Source: Aminobacter sp. AP02
Lineage (GTDB): Bacteria; Pseudomonadota; Alphaproteobacteria; Rhizobiales; Rhizobiaceae
NCBI RefSeq assembly: GCF_003148805.1
Contig: NZ_QGGX01000001.1
Coordinates: 310,001 to 374,000, forward strand
Reading direction: 5' to 3'
DNA length: 64,000 bases
Positions 18,468 to 29,259 of the stretch are shown piece after piece (within the stretch, counting starts at the first letter, position 1; every line of letters starts with the position of its first letter). Below the pieces are notes generated by a model, which did no database searches, was not told where the DNA came from, and saw only the letters and a program-made list of their open reading frames with translations. The position numbers and the translations under genes are program-made.

Positions 18468-19724
18468 TCAGGCCAGCGCTGCCGCCATGGCGGCATAATA
18501 GAACGCATCGAAATTGCGCAACGTTGGCTCGTTGGGCAGCGTCGGAAGCTTGCGGTTGACGATGAACGGCACCGCCTGCTCGGTCAGCCCGCCATGCGAG
18601 CGCAGCGGCTCGTTGAGGGCGGCGAGGTCGTGGCGATGCGCGCTTGTGCCGATCGTCTTGTTCTCCGAAGACACCAAAACGATGTCGCCGATGCGGTCGG
18701 ACGGCAGTTCGAAGCGTTCGCAGGCGGTGGCGTTGTCGATGACGACATCGATGCCATCGATGGCGGCAAGACGCTTCATGATGTCGGCCTGGTCGGCACC
18801 TTCTGGCAGATAGGCGGTGGCGAAAGAACCCAGCGCGCCGTGATGGACGACGTAAGGGTCGGTGATCGGCAGGATGACGCGGGCCGCATCCTTGCCCAGC
18901 CACTCATCGAGCACGTCCTGGACGTAGACCACGTCGGGTGAGCCATCGGCCTTGTGCTTGGGTTTCATTCCATGGTCGGCGGTGATGACGATGGCCGCAC
19001 CAAGCGCGTCGAGCTCGCCGAGATACTTGTCGAACATCTCGTAGAAGGCATTGGCCTGCGGCACACCGGGTGCGTATTTGTGCTGCACGTAGTCGGTGGT
19101 GGTCAGGTACATCACGTCAGGCTTGAATTCCTTCAAGAGCTTGACCCCGGCGGCGAAGACGAACTCCGACAGTTCGGCCGAATAGACCTCAGGCACCGGC
19201 TTGCCGAGCCAGGCCGACGCATTGTCGATGCCGTGCTCGGCCTTGGTCGAGACATCCGACTTCTCCGACGAAAAGCAGATCGCGCGGCCTTCGTCGAACT
19301 TCAGGCCGCTGCCCAAAAGCGCCCGCAGCTTGTCCTTGGCGGTGACCACGGCCACGCGCGCGCCGGCGTCGTAGAAGGCCTGGAAGACGGTCGGCGCGCG
19401 CAGGAAGCGCGGGTCGTTCATCATCACTTCCTTGCCGGTCTCGCGTTCGTAGAGATAGTTGCCGCAGATGCCGTGCACCGCCGGCGGACGGCCGGTGGCG
19501 ATCGACAGATTGTTGGGGTTGGTGAAGCTCGGGATGACCGAGTGGGCGGTGCGTTCGGTGCCCTTGGCGCGAACCTTCACCAGGTTCGGCATCAGGCCCG
19601 CCTTGATCGCCTCGTCGAGATAGGCCGGCTCGCAGCCGTCGAGGCAGATCGCAATCGCCGGCACGCGCGGCCATTCGTAGCTGCGGCCGTTGGCGCTGAC
19701 GTTGATCGTGGTCATCTTGTTCAT
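18468..19724 (-). CDS. phnA: phosphonoacetate hydrolase PhnA
   Basis: Cleaves the carbon-phosphorus bond of phosphonoacetate to give acetate and phosphate. It is a 418-residue zinc enzyme of the alkaline phosphatase superfamily. The expected catalytic and metal residues are all visible: D29 (in CLDGCEP), nucleophile T68 (in PSFTNPN), D211 and H215 (in TTDYVQHKY), D250 and H251 (in TADHGM) and H376 (in SHGG). The numbering nearly coincides with the characterised Sinorhizobium meliloti enzyme. It lies between phnW and phnY in one operon. Confidence 0.95.
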   Translation of the reverse strand: MNKMTTINVSANGRSYEWPRVPAIAICLDGCEPAYLDEAIKAGLMPNLVKVRAKGTERTAHSVIPSFTNPNNLSIATGRPPAVHGICGNYLYERETGKEVMMNDPRFLRAPTVFQAFYDAGARVAVVTAKDKLRALLGSGLKFDEGRAICFSSEKSDVSTKAEHGIDNASAWLGKPVPEVYSAELSEFVFAAGVKLLKEFKPDVMYLTTTDYVQHKYAPGVPQANAFYEMFDKYLGELDALGAAIVITADHGMKPKHKADGSPDVVYVQDVLDEWLGKDAARVILPITDPYVVHHGALGSFATAYLPEGADQADIMKRLAAIDGIDVVIDNATACERFELPSDRIGDIVLVSSENKTIGTSAHRHDLAALNEPLRSHGGLTEQAVPFIVNRKLPTLPNEPTLRNFDAFYYAAMAAALA

Positions 19725-19756
19725 AGTGGTGTCCTTGGAGATCGTTCTTGTTGTTG

Positions 19757-20959
19757 TCAGGCAGCGAGCTTGGCGCGCTCGGCGATTGCGGCGGCGGGGG
19801 GAGCCGCCGTATCGACGCCCATTTCACGCAGCGACTGGCCGGCCGCCTCGACCACCTTGCGCATGACGTGTTCGTCCATGCGCCCGATGCAGCCGACACG
19901 GAAGCTGTCGACGACGGTCAGCTTGCCCGGATAGATGATGAAGCCCTTTTCCTTCATCAGCTGGTAGAAGCGGTCGAAGGCGAAATCCGGATGCGCCGGG
20001 CAGAAGAAGGTGACGATGATCGGCGACAGCCAGCGGTCCTTGAGCAACGTCTCGAAGCCGAGCTCGCGCATGCCGGCCACCATCACGTCGCGGTTGCGCG
20101 TGTAGCGCGCGCCGCGGCCTTCGACTCCACCTTCTACCTCATGCTGGCGCAGCGCTTCGAGGAAGGCGGCGACCACATGCGTCGGCGGGGTATAGCGCCA
20201 CTGGCCGGTCTTGTTCATGTGCGCCCACTGGGCGTGTACGTCGAGGCTGAGCGAATGGCTACGGCCCTTGGCGGCTTCCAGCTCGCTCTTACGGGCGATG
20301 ATGAAGCCGAAGCCGGGCACGCCCTCGATGCACTTGTTGGCTGAGGACACCATCGCCTCGTAGCGGATCTCGCTGACGTTGAGCGGAATGGCGCCGAACG
20401 CGCTCATCGAGTCGACCAGGAACTTGCGGCCCTTGGCGTAGACGACTTCGGAAATCTCGGCGACCGGGTTGAGGATGCCGGAGCTAGTTTCGCAGTGGAC
20501 CAGGATGACGTGGGTGATGGCCGGGTCGGCGTCCAGGGCCCTGGCAACCTCGTCGCCGCGCGGCGGCATGTAGTCGCCCTTGTCGATGGCGACGTGGTCG
20601 CGGCCGAGATAGCCGAGCGTCTGGACGATGCGCTGGCCATAGGCGCCATTGACCAGCACCAGCGCCTTGCCGTCGCGCGGTACGAAGGAGCCGAGCATGG
20701 CTTCCACCGCGAAGCTGCCTGAGCCCTGCATCGGCACGCAGTCGAACTCGTTGCTTCCGTCACCCAGCATCGCGAGCAGGCGCTGGCGCATTTCGGCAGT
20801 CATCGCCCGGAAGTCGCCGTCCCACGAACCCCAGTCGCGCAGCATCGCCTGCTTGACGGCATAGGACGTAGTCAGCGGGCCGGGCGTCAGCAAATAGGGT
20901 TCGCCGAGTGCTGGAGCAGGGAAGGGGGCCTGAGCCGCAAGCTTGTGTTCCGACAGCAT
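19757..20959 (-). CDS. phnW: 2-aminoethylphosphonate-pyruvate transaminase PhnW
   Basis: Transfers the amino group of AEP to pyruvate, giving phosphonoacetaldehyde and alanine. The 400-residue fold-type I PLP enzyme has D183 (in LVDSMSAFG), which contacts the PLP ring, and Schiff-base lysine K209 (in SSANKCIEGVPGFGF). The ATG at 20959 is preceded by GAGGAGAAAG, a good ribosome site, and the frame extending further upstream is not used. It heads the phnW-phnA-phnY operon, with the proposed LysR site about 65-90 bases upstream. Confidence 0.95.
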   Translation of the reverse strand: MLSEHKLAAQAPFPAPALGEPYLLTPGPLTTSYAVKQAMLRDWGSWDGDFRAMTAEMRQRLLAMLGDGSNEFDCVPMQGSGSFAVEAMLGSFVPRDGKALVLVNGAYGQRIVQTLGYLGRDHVAIDKGDYMPPRGDEVARALDADPAITHVILVHCETSSGILNPVAEISEVVYAKGRKFLVDSMSAFGAIPLNVSEIRYEAMVSSANKCIEGVPGFGFIIARKSELEAAKGRSHSLSLDVHAQWAHMNKTGQWRYTPPTHVVAAFLEALRQHEVEGGVEGRGARYTRNRDVMVAGMRELGFETLLKDRWLSPIIVTFFCPAHPDFAFDRFYQLMKEKGFIIYPGKLTVVDSFRVGCIGRMDEHVMRKVVEAAGQSLREMGVDTAAPPAAAIAERAKLAA

Positions 20960-21020
20960 TTCTTTCTCCTCGCCGTCTTCGGATGCCTTGTTCGACTTCA
21001 CATTGCTGACCAGCAATCCA

Positions 21021-21052
21021 TATGTAAAATCGTTATTTTGTATTCAAACATA
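21021..21052. promoter_or_regulatory. phn motif upstream of phnW
   Basis: An AT-rich segment within a GC-rich gap carries AAAATCGTTATTTT (an AAAAT-N4-ATTTT inverted repeat) and an outer TATG...CATA pair. The core AAATCGTTA recurs exactly at 22829-22837 in the cotransporter/LysR gap. It is proposed as the binding site of the AEP LysR regulator. Confidence 0.5.
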
Positions 21053-21087
21053 AGCAGGGTTTATAGTCGTTCTGAGCGGTAGTTGGG

Positions 21088-22755
21088 TCATGCTGACTTC
21101 GCCAGCCGGCTCTCGAGCAGGTCGCCGCTTTGGGTCAGGATCGGGTAGGCGACCGACACCAGCAGCGAATTGAACTCCTTGAGCGCACGCACGGCCTCAA
21201 GATGGATGTCGCTGGTCTCGATGCTCTGCGGCGTTCCCGATTGCAGGCGCTTGAGGTGACGCTCATGGCTTTCGCGTTCCAGCTTGCGCATGCGCTCCTT
21301 CTCGACCACCAGCTGGCGTGCCGCATCGAGGTCGCCCGAGACCAGCACGTTCATGGCAATCTGCATGTTGGCCAGCACCCGGTCGTGCAGTGCTGTCAGC
21401 TCACTCCAGCCCTCCCTGGAGAAACTTAGGCGCTTGTCGTTTTTCTCCTGTGCCAGCACCAGAAGGTTCTTGGCGATGATGTCGCCGGCATGTTCGAGGT
21501 TGATGGCAAGGTCGGTCAGCTCGATGCCGCGCCGCGCCTCGTCCTGGGTCATCGTCCCACGATTGACCTCGGCGATGTAGAGCTTGATGTCGGTGTGGGC
21601 ACGGTTGACCTCCTCGTCTAGCTTGCGCACCTGCTCGACGCGCGCCCGGTCGCCGGAATCGAAAAGCTCCATCACCGGGCGCAGCATGATCTCCACAACC
21701 TCGGCCATACGCAGCACCTCGCGGGTGGCGCTGGCGAGCGCTACGCTCGGCATCTTTATCACCGTGCGGTCGAGCGCGCTCATGCGCCGTGACATCAGGT
21801 CGAAGCTTTCAGCACCGGCCGGCGCATCGGGCAGGATCAGTGCCACCAGCCGCTCCATCGGAGCGGTGAAAGGCAGGCAAAGCGCCAGCAGCGACAGGTT
21901 GAAGGCAAGGTGCATGTTGACCACCTGCCGCGCCGCATTTTCGCCGAACCAGGCCATCGGCAACTCGACCATCTGCAACGCAATGAGGATCACGACGGCA
22001 GCGGTTGCTCGAAATATCAAGTTGCCGACCGGAATACGCCGCGCCTCGATCGCCTGGCCCCGCGTCAGGCCGACGGCGACGAGACCTGCGCCGAGATTGA
22101 CCCCGAGGATCATCGGCAGAGCCACTTCTGCTGGTAGCACCCCTTGCGCCGCCATCGACATGAACAGCAAAACCGAGGCGACGCTGGAATGGATCAGCCA
22201 GGTGAACAGTGCCGCCGCGCCAAAGGCGGTGACGGGGTCGCCGCGCAGGTAGTCGATCGCCGTCGGCAAGAGCGCGCTGTGGCGCATCGGTGCGGTGGCT
22301 TCGCCCACCATGCGCAGGGAGATGAGGATGAAGGCGATACCCAGCAGCGTGCGCCCGGTCTGCTTGACGATGCGTGCCTCGACCTTGAGAAACATCGTGG
22401 CACCGGCAAACAGCAGCAGCGGCACCAGCCAGCTGAGATCAAAAGACAGTGCCTGCACGACCAGCGCCGAGCCGACATCGGCGCCGAGCATGACGGCGAG
22501 CCCGCCCGAGACGGTCATCACGCCTGTTGCCGCGAAGCCTGCCGCGAGCACGGCAACGGCGGTCGCGCTCTGCAGCATGACGGCGAGCACGGTGCCGGCC
22601 GCCGCCGCGCGCACCCGGCCCTTCGTCGCGCCGCGCAGGGCCTCGCGCAGCAGCGGGCCATGCGCTCGCTCGACCCCGGTGCGCACCATGCGCACGGCCC
22701 AGAGCAGAAGCATGATGGCGCCGGCCAGCTGCAGCAGGATATAAAGAAGATGCAT
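21088..22755 (-). CDS. Na+/phosphate cotransporter with PhoU-like domain
   Basis: A 555-residue NptA/PNaS-family protein. The N-terminal membrane half has the two inverted repeats with family motifs QSATAVAVLAAGF and the Gly/Asn turn LGVNLGAG. A cytoplasmic PhoU-like helical domain follows (about 345-545), with many charged residues and IELTDLAINLEHAGD. It would move phosphate with sodium; in this locus it could export or balance the phosphate that PhnA releases. It ends 129 bases upstream of phnW and is divergent from the LysR gene. Confidence 0.88.
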   Translation of the reverse strand: MHLLYILLQLAGAIMLLLWAVRMVRTGVERAHGPLLREALRGATKGRVRAAAAGTVLAVMLQSATAVAVLAAGFAATGVMTVSGGLAVMLGADVGSALVVQALSFDLSWLVPLLLFAGATMFLKVEARIVKQTGRTLLGIAFILISLRMVGEATAPMRHSALLPTAIDYLRGDPVTAFGAAALFTWLIHSSVASVLLFMSMAAQGVLPAEVALPMILGVNLGAGLVAVGLTRGQAIEARRIPVGNLIFRATAAVVILIALQMVELPMAWFGENAARQVVNMHLAFNLSLLALCLPFTAPMERLVALILPDAPAGAESFDLMSRRMSALDRTVIKMPSVALASATREVLRMAEVVEIMLRPVMELFDSGDRARVEQVRKLDEEVNRAHTDIKLYIAEVNRGTMTQDEARRGIELTDLAINLEHAGDIIAKNLLVLAQEKNDKRLSFSREGWSELTALHDRVLANMQIAMNVLVSGDLDAARQLVVEKERMRKLERESHERHLKRLQSGTPQSIETSDIHLEAVRALKEFNSLLVSVAYPILTQSGDLLESRLAKSA

Positions 22756-22825
22756 GGTGCCGTGCCTCCCGACGCGCGGCGCGCAAGGGCGCCGCCTGCT
22801 CTATCCTCGGCACGGCTGGCCATAA

Positions 22826-22850
22826 ATCAAATCGTTAGTTTCGATATTTC
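22826..22850. promoter_or_regulatory. phn motif in the LysR/cotransporter gap
   Basis: AAATCGTTAGTTT, followed by CGATATTTC, repeats the nine-base core seen upstream of phnW. It lies between the divergent cotransporter and LysR genes, where it could control both. Confidence 0.5.
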
Positions 22851-22897
22851 TATCGGCAGCGTTTATTGTTATCCTACCCTAACGTCAGGGAGTAGGC

Positions 22898-23767
22898 ATG
22901 CGTTACGTACAGCTCAGGGCTTTCCACTATGTAGCGATATGCGGCGGCTTTTCGCGCGCAGCCGAAATGCTGTTTCTCACCCAGCCAGCGATATCCGACC
23001 AGGTGCGCAAGCTCGAGGAAGAGTATGACGTACTCTTGTTCAATCGTCACAAGAAGCAAGTGACGCCAACGGCTGCTGGCCAGCAGTTGCTCGAAATCAC
23101 CCGGCGCATGTTCGACACCGAGCAGCAGGCGCTGGAACTCCTGTCGGAATCGCGCGCCCTGCGCTCGGGCACGCTGCGCATAGTCGCCGACGCCGCCCAC
23201 CACCTGCTGCACATTCTCGGTCAGTTCCGCCAGAAATATCCGGGCATCCAGGTGTCCGTCCGTGCCGGAAACACCGAGACGGTAATCTCCAGCCTCTACA
23301 GCTACGAGGCCGACATCGGCGTGCTCGGCGAGATCCCGACCGGGCGCGACTTCGAGATCGTCAAGCTCAACTCGACCCCGATCGTAGCCTTCGTCTCGAC
23401 TGGCCATCCGCTGGCTTCCGCCAAGTCGCTGTCCCTGCACGAGTTGTCGTTGCTGCCCTTGGTCATGCGCGAGCGCGGTTCGAAGACCCGTGCCAAGCTG
23501 GAAGACTTGGCCATCAAGGAAGGTTTCGAATTCAGGCCGGCAATCGAGGCGGAAGGCCGCGAGGCGGTGCGAGAGATAGTGGCGTCCGGTGCCGGCGTGG
23601 GTTTCGTTTCGGCCGCAGAATTCGGCCAGGATGCGCGGCTGGTTCAGATCCCCATCGCTGCGCCAGAGATGCTTATGGACGAGGCGCTGATCTGCCTCAA
23701 GGAACGCAGCGGCGGCAAGCTTGTGCGCGTGTTTCTCGACATCGCGAAGTCGATGGCGACCGGGTGA
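22898..23767 (+). CDS. LysR regulator of aminoethylphosphonate catabolism
   Basis: A 289-residue LysR-type activator with an N-terminal winged helix (1-60: GGFSRAAEMLFLTQPAISDQ forms the recognition region) and a periplasmic-binding-like effector domain (about 90-285). LysR proteins of this type accompany many phnW loci. It is divergent from the Na/Pi cotransporter and shares a conserved AT-rich motif with the phnW promoter and the cotransporter gap. It probably senses AEP or a pathway intermediate. Confidence 0.9.
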   Translation: MRYVQLRAFHYVAICGGFSRAAEMLFLTQPAISDQVRKLEEEYDVLLFNRHKKQVTPTAAGQQLLEITRRMFDTEQQALELLSESRALRSGTLRIVADAAHHLLHILGQFRQKYPGIQVSVRAGNTETVISSLYSYEADIGVLGEIPTGRDFEIVKLNSTPIVAFVSTGHPLASAKSLSLHELSLLPLVMRERGSKTRAKLEDLAIKEGFEFRPAIEAEGREAVREIVASGAGVGFVSAAEFGQDARLVQIPIAAPEMLMDEALICLKERSGGKLVRVFLDIAKSMATG

Positions 23768-23791
23768 GGGGAGGCACGATCGCCTCCTCTC
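23766..23791. terminator. convergent hairpin terminator
   Basis: A ten-base stem (GAGGGGAGGC with GCCTCCTCTC, one G-T pair) with a six-base loop overlaps the end of the LysR gene and lies before the convergent SDR gene. There is no long T-run. It probably helps to end transcription from both sides. Confidence 0.55.
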
Positions 23792-23799
23792 CCTTAAGA

Positions 23800-24540
23800 T
23801 CAATATTCCTGCCGCGTTGGCCTGAACAGAATCTCGTTGACGTCGACGTCATCCGGCTGGCTCATGACGAACGCCACCATGCTGGCAAAGGAGTCGGCTG
23901 AGATAGCGATGTTGTCGTAGAGCGCGCGGATCACCTCGGCGACATCAGGCTCGGTGACGCTGTCAGGCAACTCGGTTGCAACCACTCCCGGCGAGATGAT
24001 GGTGCTGCGGATGTTGTATGGCTTGACCTCCTGCCGCAGCCCTTCCGAGATCACCCGGACAGCGTGTTTGGTTGCGGAATAGACGGCACCGCCCGGACCA
24101 ACCTTGTGCCCCGCGACCGATGACACGTTGATGATGTGCCCGCTCTTTTGTGTCTTCATATGCGGCAACGCTGCGGCGATACCGTACAACACGCCCTTGA
24201 TGTTCACATCGATCATCCGGTCCCAGTCTTCCACCTTGCCGCGCTCGAGCGGCGAATGCGGCATCAGGCCGGCATTGTTGATGAGGACGTCAACGCGGCC
24301 ATGTTTTTCGACCGCATGATCGACCAGGCGCTTGACCTGGTCGGCCTGTGTGACATCGGTCTGAACAACGGCGTCCTGCCCGAGCGAAAGCTCTTTTGCG
24401 AGTGCCTGCAACCGGTCGAGGCGACGCGCACCCAGGATAAGCTTTGCCCCATCGCGCGCCAGGCGGCGAACAGCCGCCTCTCCGAGTCCGCTGCTGGCGC
24501 CGGTTATGACGACGATCTTGCCTTCAATACCTTGTGTCAT
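23800..24540 (-). CDS. short-chain dehydrogenase/reductase
   Basis: A 246-residue classical [11 protein letters not shown] nucleotide-binding motif near residues 12-19, NNAG, a catalytic Ser in NVSSVAG, and YSATKH carrying the Tyr and Lys. The substrate is unknown. I use the ATG at 24540. A TTG at 24570 would overlap the stop codon of the aldo/keto reductase and could also be used for coupled translation. It is the last gene of a cupin, aldo/keto reductase and SDR operon that is divergent from a LysR gene. Confidence 0.87.
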   Translation of the reverse strand: MTQGIEGKIVVITGASSGLGEAAVRRLARDGAKLILGARRLDRLQALAKELSLGQDAVVQTDVTQADQVKRLVDHAVEKHGRVDVLINNAGLMPHSPLERGKVEDWDRMIDVNIKGVLYGIAAALPHMKTQKSGHIINVSSVAGHKVGPGGAVYSATKHAVRVISEGLRQEVKPYNIRSTIISPGVVATELPDSVTEPDVAEVIRALYDNIAISADSFASMVAFVMSQPDDVDVNEILFRPTRQEY

Positions 24541-24566
24541 TGTGCTGTCCGAGTTATCGCCTGCGC

Positions 24567-25966
<1,400 letters not shown>

Positions 25967-26028
25967 CGGTCGATCCTCTTGAGGCTCATTGAGCGTCAAG
26001 GGGAAACTTAGACCCTGCAGGCATTGGT

Positions 26029-26045
26029 GATTAGGTGCTATAATC
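26029..26045. promoter_or_regulatory. candidate LysR-type operator
   Basis: GATTA-N7-TAATC is an inverted repeat containing the T-N11-A pattern typical of LysR sites. It lies in the 107-base gap between the cupin operon and the divergent LysR gene, 29 bases before the LysR start codon, and probably serves both promoters. Confidence 0.55.
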
Positions 26046-26073
26046 GGCATGAACCTATGAGATGGATTCATGA

Positions 26074-26967
26074 ATGCCGCGTGAAAATGTCAACGACATC
26101 CTGGCCTTCCTTGCGGTGGCAAAGGAACGGAGCTTCACCAAGGCAGCAGCCAAGCTCGGGGTCTCCCAGTCGGCTCTCAGTCACACGGTCCGGGCACTGG
26201 AAGAGCGGCTCGGAATTCGACTTCTGACCCGTACCACCCGCAAAGTTTCGCCGACCGAAGCAGGCGAACGCCTTCTCAAGACCGTTGGACCCAGGTTCGA
26301 TGAAATTGAAGCCGAGTTGGCCGCTCTGACCGAACTCCGCGACAAACCGGCGGGCAATATCCGCATCACCACTTCAGAGCATGCGGCCAAGACGATTCTA
26401 TGGCCTGCCGTTGCACGGCTTCTACCGGAATATCCCGACGTCAGCATCGAAACTGTCGTCGAATCCGGCCTGACGGACATTGTCGCCGAGCGCTACGACG
26501 CTGGCATCCGCCTTGGTGAACAGGTGGCCAAGGACATGATCGCTGTGCGCATAGGGCCCGAAATGCGCATGGCCGTCGTTGGGGCTCCGTCGTATTTTGT
26601 CGGGCGTCCGCAGCCGAGGAGCCCGCAGGACCTCACCAGCCACCAATGCATCAACCTGCGCCTGCCAACCTATGGCGGGCTCTATGCCTGGGAGTTCGAG
26701 AAGGGCGGCAGGGAACTCAAGGTGCGCGTCGAAGGCCAGCTTGTTTTCAACAACCCGAACCTTATTGTGCAGGCTGCTACCGCCGGCTTCGGGCTGGCAA
26801 GCCTGCCGGAGGACAATGTCAGGGAGCAGCTTGCCGACGGACGGCTAGTCAGGGTCCTGGGCGACTGGTGCCCACCTTTTCCGGGATACCACCTCTACTT
26901 CCCGAGCCGGCGGCAATCATCGCCAGCTTTCACTTTGCTCGTCGATGCACTGCGCTACCGCGAGTGA
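26074..26967 (+). CDS. LysR family transcriptional regulator
   Basis: A 297-residue regulator with a LysR winged helix (about 6-65, with [22 protein letters not shown]) and a CrgA-like effector domain that includes the ITTSEHAAK and [13 protein letters not shown] segments. It is transcribed divergently from the cupin, aldo/keto reductase and SDR operon, with a palindromic LysR site in the gap, so it most likely controls that operon. After it a 262-base gap to the TerC gene contains no feature I can support. Confidence 0.9.
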   Translation: MPRENVNDILAFLAVAKERSFTKAAAKLGVSQSALSHTVRALEERLGIRLLTRTTRKVSPTEAGERLLKTVGPRFDEIEAELAALTELRDKPAGNIRITTSEHAAKTILWPAVARLLPEYPDVSIETVVESGLTDIVAERYDAGIRLGEQVAKDMIAVRIGPEMRMAVVGAPSYFVGRPQPRSPQDLTSHQCINLRLPTYGGLYAWEFEKGGRELKVRVEGQLVFNNPNLIVQAATAGFGLASLPEDNVREQLADGRLVRVLGDWCPPFPGYHLYFPSRRQSSPAFTLLVDALRYRE

Positions 26968-27229
26968 GCGGGCACCGTGACAGCCCGGTACATGCCGTCA
27001 AGGGCAGCAGATTCCGTCTTGAAATTATCGTGATCGTCGACTACCAAGCCCGAACCAGACCGGGCCCCTCTGACAGTCTTTCCAGGCTGTGATGTCGGAC
27101 TGGAATTCCAATCCGGCGGCCTGGCTTTGACGTTCCGTACTCCTTAGCAGCACCTGGCGAAGCACGCGTATTCCGCGCGACGCGTCCTTGTGCAAGCCAT
27201 GCCGCCCAAGCTGAAAGCAAGGGTGCCGT

Positions 27230-27886
27230 ATGACAGAATTCATTACTCCGGAGGCGCTTACCGCGCTGCTCCAGGTCATCATGATCGATCTGGTGCTGGC
27301 CGGCGACAACGCCATCGTTATCGGTCTCGCCGCGGCGGGCCTTCCCAAGGACCAGCGCGCCAAGGCAATCTTGATCGGCATCATCGCCGCGACAGTGCTT
27401 CGCATCGGCTTTGCCGCCGCCACCACCCAGCTCCTGCAGATCGTCGGTCTGCTGCTCGCCGGCGGCGTGCTGCTGCTTTGGGTGTGCTGGAAGATGTGGC
27501 GCGAACTCCGCCACAGCCATGCCGAGGAAACGCAGGCCATCGAGGCGCTGTCCGACGAGGACATCGACAAAGACGGCAAGGTTGCCGGCGGCGCGCCGCG
27601 CAAGACCTTCGCCCAGGCAGCCTGGCAGATCGTCATCGCCGACGTTTCGATGTCGCTCGACAACGTGCTGGCCGTAGCCGGCGCGGCGCGCGACCACCCG
27701 AACGTTTTGATTTTCGGCCTGGTGCTGTCGATCGCGCTTATGGGTATCGCCGCAAGCTTCATCGCCAGCCTGCTCCAGAAGCACCGCTGGATCGCTTACG
27801 TGGGCCTGGTGATCATCCTCTACGTGGCCGGCGAGATGATCTATCGCGGTGTCCTCGAGGTCATGCCGTATCTGACAAGCGCCTGA
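27230..27886 (+). CDS. TerC/YjbE family integral membrane protein
   Basis: A 218-residue inner-membrane protein with about seven helices. The paired acidic motifs DLVLAGDNAIVIGL (helix 1) and DVSMSLDNVLAVAG (middle) are the family hallmark and probably bind cations. A charged cytoplasmic loop of about 35 residues separates the halves. Family members are implicated in manganese export or metal loading of exported proteins. It stands alone, with a hairpin downstream. I looked for a manganese riboswitch upstream and saw none. Confidence 0.88.
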   Translation: MTEFITPEALTALLQVIMIDLVLAGDNAIVIGLAAAGLPKDQRAKAILIGIIAATVLRIGFAAATTQLLQIVGLLLAGGVLLLWVCWKMWRELRHSHAEETQAIEALSDEDIDKDGKVAGGAPRKTFAQAAWQIVIADVSMSLDNVLAVAGAARDHPNVLIFGLVLSIALMGIAASFIASLLQKHRWIAYVGLVIILYVAGEMIYRGVLEVMPYLTSA

Positions 27887-27899
27887 TATCCGCAGTCGC

Positions 27900-27926
27900 G
27901 CGGGCCGGGGTAACATCCCGGCCCGC
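27900..27926 (+). terminator. hairpin after terC-like gene
   Basis: A ten-base GC-rich stem (GCGGGCCGGG with CCCGGCCCGC) and seven-base loop lie 14 bases after the stop codon. There is no T-run. The rest of the 322-base gap to the next gene (27927-28208) holds nothing I can recognise. Confidence 0.6.
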
Positions 27927-28208
27927 AACTGACTAGGCTGGTCGAGCCAAATAGAGTCCGCTAATTTTCGTCCCGCGCTACTGCAGGGAAATCTGGGAAA
28001 TAGAGCGAGATCGGCCAGATTTTTCGGTCCAGTATTGGACGACTCCCTCGGCGTAATACGTCAAGATTGCGTAAAACATCGTTGACTCTGCTTGCCTCGT
28101 ACAGATTTCGGTCGCCGCCTGGGGCCATTATTGAGGTCGATTGCCCACGAGCAAGCCATTTGGGGCAAGCCCGACCTTTGCGCCGCCTCCTGCACCTGAC
28201 CACCGTTT

Positions 28209-29120
28209 TCAGTAGCGCCGGCTGCCTTCGAAAAGCTCCCGCTCGCTGGCGAGTCCCTCGCCAACGACATCGAAAAACGCACGAACGCGGGCTGTTGCCT
28301 TGAGATCGGAATGGGTGACGATCCAGAGTTCGCCGGCGAGTTCCTCGATCGGCTTGGCCAGCGCGCGTACCAGTCCCGGCTCGACATCGCCGAGATAGCA
28401 GGGCAGGAGCGCGAGGCCGATGCCGGCTCGGGCCGCCACAGACTGGTTGACCAGGCTGTTGGTGCGGTAGACAAAACGCTCGGCCGGAACATTGAGGTCC
28501 AGCCAGTCGGCGGCCATGATGCCGCCTGCAGTCTCTTCCCAGCCGACCAGGGAATGCGCGCCAAGCGCACCGGCTCCAGCGATCGGGCCACCTTGCGCAT
28601 CGAGGTAGGCTTGAGAAGCAAAGAACGTCCAGGCGACGCCGGCCAGCTTGCGCCCCCAGAGATCGCCTTCCCTGGGTCGGATCGGCCTCAGCGCTACGTC
28701 GGCCTCGCGGCGTGACAGGCTGAGTACGCGGTTTTCGATGGCAAGTTCGACGACGATACCGGGGTGGACTGCGCGGAATTCGGCCAGATGCTTCGTCAGC
28801 CTGGAATAGGCGAGCGTTTCCGACGAGGTGACTCGCAGCCGGCCGGACAACCGGCCGTCGGCGCCGGCGATGTCGCGGGCAAGCGCCAGCGCCTCATCCT
28901 CCATGCGCTCGGCCGCCGCCGCCATGCGCTCGCCGGCTGGTGTCAGTTGGTAGACGCCACCGGGCAGGCGTTCGAACAGGCGCACCGCCAACCGTTGCTC
29001 GAACGCGTTGAGTCGGCGAAACACCGTCGAGTGGTCGATGCCGAGCAAAGCCGCCGCCGCAGTCAGGCTGCCGGCGCGGGCTACAGACAAGACAAGCCTG
29101 AGTTCGTTCCAATCTTCCAT
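28209..29120 (-). CDS. LysR family transcriptional regulator
   Basis: A 303-residue regulator. The winged helix (about 4-62, with GSLTAAAALLGIDHSTVFRR) and the effector domain are typical of LysR proteins that regulate adjacent oxidoreductase or transferase genes. It is divergent from a glutathione S-transferase gene; the gap carries a perfect inverted repeat next to a GCATGAT direct repeat, which is probably its operator. Confidence 0.9.
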   Translation of the reverse strand: MEDWNELRLVLSVARAGSLTAAAALLGIDHSTVFRRLNAFEQRLAVRLFERLPGGVYQLTPAGERMAAAAERMEDEALALARDIAGADGRLSGRLRVTSSETLAYSRLTKHLAEFRAVHPGIVVELAIENRVLSLSRREADVALRPIRPREGDLWGRKLAGVAWTFFASQAYLDAQGGPIAGAGALGAHSLVGWEETAGGIMAADWLDLNVPAERFVYRTNSLVNQSVAARAGIGLALLPCYLGDVEPGLVRALAKPIEELAGELWIVTHSDLKATARVRAFFDVVGEGLASERELFEGSRRY

Positions 29121-29144
29121 GCGAGCTTTCTAGCATGATCCAGA

Positions 29145-29160
29145 CTTGCAGTCATGCAAG
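29145..29160. promoter_or_regulatory. candidate LysR operator in GST promoter
   Basis: CTTGCA-GTCA-TGCAAG is a perfect inverted repeat, flanked by GCATGAT at about 29133 and again at about 29161. It lies in the 139-base divergent gap, 25 bases from the LysR start and 100 bases from the GST start. Confidence 0.5.
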
Positions 29161-29259
29161 CATGATTGGCAATAACCCAACGAGCATTGCGGAGCCGCAA
29201 GAGTTAGCTTTGTCCCTGGAAGCAACGGCCGCACGGCCGACAACCCGAAAGGACAGATC

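Noticed and set aside
27000-27229. Possible manganese (yybP-ykoY) riboswitch before the TerC-like gene
   Set aside because: TerC-type genes often have one, but I could not find the conserved GGGGAGUA core or paired helices in this gap.
27961-28203. Minus-strand 80-codon open frame after the TerC-like gene
   Set aside because: Arg-rich shadow-like composition, no ribosome site and no domain.
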